Positions 7,690-11,948 of a stretch of 11,948 nt of DNA are shown piece by piece; the first letter of the stretch is position 1, and every line of letters starts with the position of its first letter. The notes under the pieces are model-generated. The model ran no database searches. It was given only the letters and a program-made list of their open reading frames with translations, and was not told where the DNA came from. The position numbers were made by a program, and so were the translations under genes. The stretch comes from an uncultured Collinsella sp. Lineage in GTDB: Bacteria > Actinomycetota > Coriobacteriia > Coriobacteriales > Coriobacteriaceae. The stretch is taken from assembly GCA_902496005.1 (NCBI GenBank), contig CABUZI010000049.1, positions 1 through 11,948 of the forward strand, in the 5' to 3' direction.

Positions 7690-8733
7690 TTAAGCATTGG
7701 TCTGGACGAAGCCGCCATCAAACGCATTGGCCTCGAGCACGCGGGCACAGCCGTTAACGACGTTATCGAGCGCCGTGGGGCTGACGTTGACCGAAACACC
7801 GGTCTCATCGCGCAGGCGCACGTCGAGACCGCGCAGCAGCGCGCCGCCACCAGTCAGCAAAATGCCGTAGTACATAAGGTCCGAGGCAAGATCGGGCGGC
7901 GTAGCGTCGAGTGCGTCCTTGACGGCCTTGGCCATCTCGTCGAGTGGCTTGTTGAGTGCGCGACGAATCTCCTCGCTCTCGATGCGCACGGTCTTGGGCA
8001 GACCAGTGATCACGTCGCGGCCGTTGACCTCGACATCGAGCTCGTCCTTGAGCGGCACGGCGGAGCCGACCTTGATCTTGATGTCCTCTGCCGTACGCTC
8101 GCCGATGGCCAGGTTGTAGGCATCACGAACGTGCGTGAGGATGGCCTGATCGAACTCGTCGCCGGCAATACGGATGGACTGCGAGACGACGATGCCGCCC
8201 ATAGCGATAACGGCAACCTCGGTGGTACCGCCACCGATGTCGATGACCATGGAGCCGGTGGGCTCCTCGACGGGCAGGTCGGCGCCGATAGCGGCAGCCA
8301 TGGGCTCCTCGATCAGGTAGGCCTGGCGAGCGCCGGCCTGGATCGTGGCCTCAAATACGGCACGCTTCTCGACCGACGTGACGCCGGAGGGAACGCAGAC
8401 GACAACGCGCGGACGCGGGGTCCACGGATAGCGCTTCTCGGAAGCCTTGTCGATAAAGTAGCGAAGCATGGCCTCGGTAACATCGAAGTCGGCGATGACG
8501 CCGTCCTTCAGGGGACGAACGGCCACGATGTTGCCGGGCGTACGGCCGAGCATGCGCTTTGCCTCGATACCGACCGCCAGGATGCGCTCGTCGTTCTTGT
8601 CGATGGCGACAACAGAGGGCTCGCGGATGACGATGCCCTTGCCGCGCACGGAGACAAGCGTATTTGCGGTGCCGAGGTCGATGGCAAGATCGCCCGCATA
8701 GCTACCGAAGAACATATCCATCAAAGAAAACAA
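7690..8733 (-). CDS. mreB: MreB, actin-like rod-shape protein
   Basis: MreB forms ATP-dependent filaments on the inner face of the membrane and guides the wall-elongation enzymes. The 347 residues match the family length. The actin-fold nucleotide motifs are all visible: phosphate 1 DLGTANTLV (19-27), EEP (142-144), phosphate 2 DIGGGTTEVAVI (165-176) and the adenosine segment GILLTGGGALLRGLD (290-304). EPSVVAID (38-45) is also typical. The short N-terminus with MDMFFG could be the membrane-binding hydrophobic patch. The start is TTG at 8733 with AGGAG five bases upstream; ATG at 8721 is in frame but 17 bases from that site. It is the first gene of the elongasome operon. A strong hairpin lies in its leader region, and I see no convincing promoter directly before it. 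Mbl or MreBH paralogue status cannot be told from one copy. Confidence 0.97.
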   Translation of the reverse strand: MFSLMDMFFGSYAGDLAIDLGTANTLVSVRGKGIVIREPSVVAIDKNDERILAVGIEAKRMLGRTPGNIVAVRPLKDGVIADFDVTEAMLRYFIDKASEKRYPWTPRPRVVVCVPSGVTSVEKRAVFEATIQAGARQAYLIEEPMAAAIGADLPVEEPTGSMVIDIGGGTTEVAVIAMGGIVVSQSIRIAGDEFDQAILTHVRDAYNLAIGERTAEDIKIKVGSAVPLKDELDVEVNGRDVITGLPKTVRIESEEIRRALNKPLDEMAKAVKDALDATPPDLASDLMYYGILLTGGGALLRGLDVRLRDETGVSVNVSPTALDNVVNGCARVLEANAFDGGFVQTNA

Positions 8734-8738
8734 CGCAA

Positions 8739-8743
8739 CTCCT
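8739..8743 (-). promoter_or_regulatory. Ribosome binding site deciding the TTG start of mreB
   Basis: AGGAG lies five bases before TTG 8733 and 17 bases before the in-frame ATG at 8721, which favours the TTG. A TTG start may limit MreB synthesis. Confidence 0.55.
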
Positions 8744-8771
8744 GATGTGTTGGATGATTGCTGGAAAACTA

Positions 8772-8788
8772 CTAGTTCATGATACTAG
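8772..8788 (-). repeat. Small inverted repeat in the mreB leader
   Basis: CTAGT and ACTAG flank a seven-base loop, followed by TAGTTTT on the minus strand. Five base pairs make a weak hairpin; it could be a minor terminator, part of a regulatory site, or chance. TAGTAT (8787-8782) within it resembles a -10 box, but no -35 is well placed. Confidence 0.3.
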
Positions 8789-8793
8789 CGCAA

Positions 8794-8826
8794 GCCCGGC
8801 ACCTCACTTGCGGTGAAGCGCCGGGC
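8794..8826 (-). terminator. Strong hairpin between the TPR gene and mreB
   Basis: GCCCGGC and GCCGGGC arms enclose a second TCAC/GTGA arm pair around a CGCAA loop. Read as minus-strand RNA, the three bases between the arm pairs also pair (G-U, C-G, U-G), giving 14 continuous pairs; on the plus strand two of them are mismatches. The structure therefore suits minus-strand RNA. No clean U-tract follows (UUGCGCUAGU), so a partial terminator or attenuator before mreB is as likely as full termination of the cyclophilin-TPR transcript. Confidence 0.5.
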
Positions 8827-8848
8827 AAAGCTAAATCCCATAAGGTCA

Positions 8849-10153
8849 CTACTGGTTGTCAGCAGCCGAGAAATCCATATCGAGCGAGGAAACGGCCCAG
8901 CCGATATGGTTGTCAGAGCGCACGAATTTGACGGTGTACTCCTGCTCGCCGCCCTTGGACAGCGATGCCTTAACCTTGGCGGTCGTCTCGGTCATGGACT
9001 GATCCATGCCCTCGACGGACACGGTGGCGCCCTGCGGAATCGAGGAGATGATCATCGATTTGGCGTCCTCGGACAGGCTCGAGGCCAGGCAAGACTCGGC
9101 CTTTGCGGTGTCACCGTCGCCGGCAGCCTGGAACAGATCGGTGATAACCGACTCCTGCGAGGGGAAGCCAAAGCCGCGCGTGTAGGCAAAGCCCAGACCG
9201 CCCGCAGCAATCAAGATGAGCAGAAGCAGCACGATGAAGACTTTGAGACCCGTGTGGCGATGGCGACGACGGACCTTGGCCTGCTTACGATCCTGACGGT
9301 CCTGCTGGACCATCTCGGACTCGGACAGCGTAAAGAAGCCGGTGTCCGAGGGATCGGGCATAAACTGACCGGTCGCGCCCGTAGGATCGAGCGGATCGAC
9401 GGCAGGAGCGTCCATCGCGGGCGCCGGAGCCGTGGCCATAGCCGTCTGGGCAGACAGCGCGGCAAGCGAATCGTGCACGCGGGCAAGCTCATCGGCCTGC
9501 TCGGAGGTGAGCTGGTAGATGCCATCGGCAGTAGCGGCGTTAAAGGCGTCGAGTGCGTCGGAGGGGCGGCCGGCGGCAGAAAGTGCCTGACCCATGCCGG
9601 CGTTGAGCGCACGCGTGTCGTCGCGGGGGCCGGCAAAGTCGATAGCCGTGCGGTAGGTCTCCACGGCATCCGCCGGACGGCCGAGCTTAATGAAGCAACG
9701 ACCAAGCTCGCCCAGTGCGGCGGCAGGAGCCGGATTGGCACCGTCGATGGCAGCCTGACGGAAGGCAGTACCCGCGTTGGCATAATCGCCCGACTGGAAC
9801 AGCGCATTGCCCAGGCCCAGATAGGCCTTGAACGGCGTGGCATAGGAAGCATCCTGCGTAGCAGCAGAGAACGCCTGGGCGGCCGTCGTGTAGTCGCCCA
9901 CGGCGGCGAGCGCCTTGCCGCGGTTGGTGAGCAGCGCGCCGCGCTTGCCGTAGGTGCCGTCGTTGAGGGCGGCAGCATAAGCCTCGGCGGCCTCGGCATA
10001 CATGCCCAGGTGCATCAAGGCGTTGCCACGAAGGTGATCGGCCTCGCCCATAATCTCATCGGGAGTCTTTGCCGCCCCAAGCATCTGGGCTGCAGCGGAA
10101 AAATCACCCGCGCGGTAAGCGGCGCGGCCCTGTTGGATCAGCTGGCTATTCAA
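8849..10153 (-). CDS. TPR-repeat single-pass membrane protein
   Basis: A 434-residue protein of unknown function. Residues 2-215 hold about six TPR-like helix pairs (for example LRGNALMHLGMYAEAAEAYA at 41-60 and YLGLGNALFQSGDYANAGTA at 111-130), a protein-docking scaffold. A Pro/Ala/Asp-rich linker (about 235-280) leads to a strongly basic stretch (RQDRKQAKVRRRHRH) and one membrane span (about 303-325). By the positive-inside rule the TPR part is cytoplasmic and the last 105 residues are outside. The outer part begins with a helix and a small alpha/beta fold loosely like DUF4878/NTF2 domains, a guess only. The start is TTG at 10153 with AGGGG six bases upstream. It follows the cyclophilin gene by 11 bases, so both are co-transcribed. 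The layout suggests a sensor or assembly factor reaching across the membrane. Confidence 0.85.
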   Translation of the reverse strand: MNSQLIQQGRAAYRAGDFSAAAQMLGAAKTPDEIMGEADHLRGNALMHLGMYAEAAEAYAAALNDGTYGKRGALLTNRGKALAAVGDYTTAAQAFSAATQDASYATPFKAYLGLGNALFQSGDYANAGTAFRQAAIDGANPAPAAALGELGRCFIKLGRPADAVETYRTAIDFAGPRDDTRALNAGMGQALSAAGRPSDALDAFNAATADGIYQLTSEQADELARVHDSLAALSAQTAMATAPAPAMDAPAVDPLDPTGATGQFMPDPSDTGFFTLSESEMVQQDRQDRKQAKVRRRHRHTGLKVFIVLLLLILIAAGGLGFAYTRGFGFPSQESVITDLFQAAGDGDTAKAESCLASSLSEDAKSMIISSIPQGATVSVEGMDQSMTETTAKVKASLSKGGEQEYTVKFVRSDNHIGWAVSSLDMDFSAADNQ

Positions 10154-10159
10154 GGAAGT

Positions 10160-10164
10160 CCCCT
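10160..10164 (-). promoter_or_regulatory. Ribosome binding site deciding the TTG start of the TPR gene
   Basis: AGGGG directly follows the TAA stop of the cyclophilin gene and sits six bases before TTG 10153, supporting a TTG start and translational coupling. Confidence 0.55.
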
Positions 10165-10707
10165 TTACTCGTGAACGATCTCGACATGGACGATCTCGTC
10201 GCCGGCACGCAGCTGCGAAATCACATCGAGACCCTCGACCGTGGTACCAAAGACGGTGTAACCGGAATCGAGGTTATGCTGGGCGCCCAGGCAGAAGTAG
10301 AACTGCGAACCCGCGGAATCGGGGTCCATGGAGCGTGCCATGGCAAGGGCACCATCGACATGGCTGTTGCGCGGATTGGTGGCAAACTCGCCCTTGATGC
10401 AGTAGCCGGGGCCACCGGTACCGGGCATGCCGTCGGGGCCCTCAAGACCAGCGGCGACGTCGGCGCCGGACATATCGCGGGTATTGGGGTCGCCGCCCTG
10501 GATGACAAAACCGGGCACATAGCGATGGAACTTAAGGCCATCATAGAAGCCCATCGTGGAAAGCTCGCAGAAGTTCGCGACATGAATGGGAGCGCCCTCG
10601 CCGTCAAACTTGACCTTGATGGTACCCTTCGACGTCTCGATAACGGCGCACTCGTCGCCGGCAAGCTGATACTCGGGCGTGTAGAGCTCTTTCTTAAAAC
10701 CAAACAT
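10165..10707 (-). CDS. Cyclophilin-type peptidyl-prolyl cis-trans isomerase
   Basis: Cyclophilins speed cis-trans isomerisation of Xaa-Pro bonds in protein folding. The 180-residue protein has the core motif FHRYVPGFVIQGGDP (60-74), with Arg62, Phe67 and Gln70 at the positions of the human cyclophilin A catalytic Arg55, Phe60 and Gln63. GSQFYF (133-138) and TVFG (151-154) follow as in the family. The Trp that binds cyclosporin in human cyclophilin A (Trp121) is Asn145 here, as in many bacterial forms, which predicts weak drug binding. Residues about 75-98 form a Gly/Asp-rich loop longer than in most bacterial relatives. No signal peptide or lipobox is seen, so it should be cytoplasmic. ATG at 10707 has AGGAAGG six bases upstream, and a promoter lies about 40 bases before that. 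It is the first gene of an operon with the TPR protein. Confidence 0.93.
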   Translation of the reverse strand: MFGFKKELYTPEYQLAGDECAVIETSKGTIKVKFDGEGAPIHVANFCELSTMGFYDGLKFHRYVPGFVIQGGDPNTRDMSGADVAAGLEGPDGMPGTGGPGYCIKGEFATNPRNSHVDGALAMARSMDPDSAGSQFYFCLGAQHNLDSGYTVFGTTVEGLDVISQLRAGDEIVHVEIVHE

Positions 10708-10746
10708 GTGGTTCCTTCCTCGTGCGTTTAAAGCATATTTGTACGA

Positions 10747-10776
10747 ATTGTAGCAATAAGCATGCGCTTACATCAA
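10747..10776 (-). promoter_or_regulatory. Sigma-70-type promoter for the cyclophilin-TPR operon
   Basis: On the minus strand TTGATG (10776-10771) and TACAAT (10752-10747) are separated by 18 bases, with TGC just before the -10 giving an extended -10. The matches are four of six and five of six. Transcription would start near 10740, leaving a leader of about 33 bases before ATG 10707. An inverted repeat, TAAGC-GCAT-GCTTA (10770-10757), fills most of the spacer and could be an operator. Confidence 0.65.
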
Positions 10777-10808
10777 TTGCGCACGTAGGTTATGCCGACT
10801 ATGGCGAA

Positions 10809-11948
10809 CTAATTTTGGGAACGCTGCTGCGGCTTCCAGGAGCCCACATTGGCGTCGTACTGGTTCAGCGCGCTGTTGCCGCCCTGTGCGATGGGCGCCA
10901 GGATCTCGCTTTGGTGGGAACTCATCGACTCGCCATCGGGAATGGCCAGCGAGATATCCCAGCTCTGGCAGATCACGTCGACACGCTCGTACATCCACTC
11001 GGCAAGCTGCTTTAAGTGGGCGATGTCGTCCGCATAGACCGTATCGTCCTGATACTTAAGGTTGTTAAGCTCATCTTGCGTCTTTTTGATCTGGTCGCGC
11101 AGGGCGTAGGCACTCTGCGACAGCTCCTGGCGGGTGGACAGCGGCGTTCGGAGATAGCCGTTGTTAAAGGAATCGATGACCTCGCCGATCTGGTCCTCAT
11201 CACCGTAGGACACGATGGTCTGATACAGACCGTCGAGTCTGGTATAGAGCTGATCATCGGTGAGCACGGTTTCTTCCTGGACCACCTCGGCAGAACCGTC
11301 CTGCTTGGTATCGTCCTCAGTCGCCTCGCCCTTTTGGCGCGTGGGGAAGGTCGTCTGCGCAGCCTGGCCAAACTGGTCGTAGAAGGCAGGCATGACACCC
11401 ATGGGATCGGCCGTCACGAACCAATAGGCACCGCCGCAAACGACGGCAAGGACCGCGATGACGATGAGCGGCTTGGGGATATGACGCTTGTGCTTGTGAT
11501 AGGCGTCCTCGTCGGGATGCACCTTGCGCTTGGGTTTTTGAGCATCGTCATGCAGGGAAACGGGCGTGGGAATATCGACCTTGGGGATACCGAAATCCTT
11601 ATCGAAAGCCGGCAGCACGCAGGTCTCGTTAGGATCGGCGGCGTCCGAAAGAACCGCGGCAGCCGAGGCGGGCGCATGAGGCACCTCGGTATCGATCTGC
11701 TCTTGCGTTAGGCGCGGAAAGCCCGCCGTGCGGCCCGCTGCCAGGTCGGATGCGGCCGCGTCCTCGGAGAGGATACCCGGAGCAGGGCGTCCGCATTTTG
11801 GGCACGTGCGATCATGCGGAGAAAGACGGGCACCGCAGCCCTCACAGAACACGAACTCGGTGTGCTCGGGACCATCGCCCGGACCCACATAGGCGTTGCA
11901 GTAGGGGCAGAACGAGGCGCCGTCCTCGATAGTCTTAAGGCAATGCGG
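10809..11948 (-). CDS. Double zinc-ribbon single-pass membrane protein (5' end cut by window)
   Basis: The frame is open up to the window edge; 379 residues are visible. A GTG at 11888 could be taken as the start, but the codons before it read on through a zinc-ribbon (PHC...CPYC), so the true start lies outside the window. Counting from the first visible residue, the first ribbon has Cys3, Cys14 and Cys17, with its first Cys probably just missing. A second ribbon has Cys35, Cys38, Cys49 and Cys52. A long Ala/Asp-rich disordered stretch follows, then a basic, His-rich segment (about 139-158), one membrane span (about 159-178), and an outer domain of about 200 residues that is acidic and then helical. 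Topology is predicted ribbons-in, helices-out. The function is unknown. The stop is 101 bases before the cyclophilin gene; no clear terminator is seen between them. Confidence 0.85.
   Translation of the reverse strand, partial: PHCLKTIEDGASFCPYCNAYVGPGDGPEHTEFVFCEGCGARLSPHDRTCPKCGRPAPGILSEDAAASDLAAGRTAGFPRLTQEQIDTEVPHAPASAAAVLSDAADPNETCVLPAFDKDFGIPKVDIPTPVSLHDDAQKPKRKVHPDEDAYHKHKRHIPKPLIVIAVLAVVCGGAYWFVTADPMGVMPAFYDQFGQAAQTTFPTRQKGEATEDDTKQDGSAEVVQEETVLTDDQLYTRLDGLYQTIVSYGDEDQIGEVIDSFNNGYLRTPLSTRQELSQSAYALRDQIKKTQDELNNLKYQDDTVYADDIAHLKQLAEWMYERVDVICQSWDISLAIPDGESMSSHQSEILAPIAQGGNSALNQYDANVGSWKPQQRSQN

Noticed and set aside
7621..8745. 374-codon plus-strand frame opposite mreB
   Set aside because: An antisense shadow of a highly conserved gene; the mreB nucleotide-binding motifs fix the real strand.
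8813..10174. 453-codon plus-strand frame opposite the TPR gene
   Set aside because: Gly/Arg-rich repeats mirror the Ala-rich TPR coding on the other strand; no domain pattern or credible binding site was seen.
10780..10787. TGCGC/GCGCA arms around the -35 box as a terminator for the zinc-ribbon gene
   Set aside because: Five pairs with an 11-base loop and no U-tract are too weak, and the sequence overlaps a better-supported promoter.
11886..11888. GTG as the start of the zinc-ribbon protein
   Set aside because: The frame stays open upstream to the window edge and encodes the remainder of a zinc-ribbon with paired Cys residues, so GTG is an internal Val.
1..11948. CRISPR arrays, tRNA or rRNA genes, transposons, prophage remnants
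   Set aside because: No regularly spaced repeats, cloverleaf-like sequences, transposase motifs or terminal repeats were seen, and coding density leaves only two gaps of about 100 bases.

Overview
The window reads as a piece of a high-GC Gram-positive chromosome, most likely class Coriobacteriia (a Collinsella-like gut actinobacterium). That placement is inferred from the GC-rich third codon positions, frequent TTG starts, a complete mreBCD-mrdA-rodA set and the look of the proteins; no rRNA or other marker is present to prove it. All ten genes lie on the minus strand, so transcription runs from high to low coordinates. Both end genes are cut by the window edges. I see no tRNA, rRNA, CRISPR array, insertion sequence or phage gene.

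Layout in transcription order. (1) 11948-10809: 5'-truncated gene for a double zinc-ribbon, single-pass membrane protein with an outer helical domain. (2) A 101-base gap with a good sigma-70-type promoter (10776-10747). (3) 10707-10165: cytoplasmic cyclophilin. (4) 10153-8849: TPR protein with one membrane span and a small outer domain, 11 bases after the cyclophilin and so in the same operon. (5) A 115-base gap with a strong hairpin. (6) 8733-1: a tight run of seven genes, mreB, mreC, mreD, mrdA (PBP2), rodA, a DUF697-type protein and a TIGR03960-type radical SAM protein. Gaps between them are only about 9 to 21 bases and every gene has its own Shine-Dalgarno sequence.

Functionally the core is the rod-shape (elongasome) machine. 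MreB filaments, MreC and MreD organise the SEDS glycosyltransferase RodA and the transpeptidase PBP2 for lateral wall synthesis. Two less understood genes share the transcript: the DUF697 protein, which has no GTPase domain, and the radical SAM enzyme. In many Clostridia a radical SAM gene of this family also follows mre-mrdA-min-rodA, so part of the gene order looks ancient, with the DUF697 gene sitting near where min genes occur there.

Notable details are a second N-terminal membrane segment on PBP2, a Cys3-His set in PBP2 whose spacing matches the zinc site I recall from Acinetobacter PBP2, a 50-residue acidic Ser/Thr tail on MreC, and TTG starts on four genes. This is mostly a conserved housekeeping region. 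I found no clearly new multi-gene system; the DUF697 protein and the two single-pass proteins beside the cyclophilin are the least explained parts.
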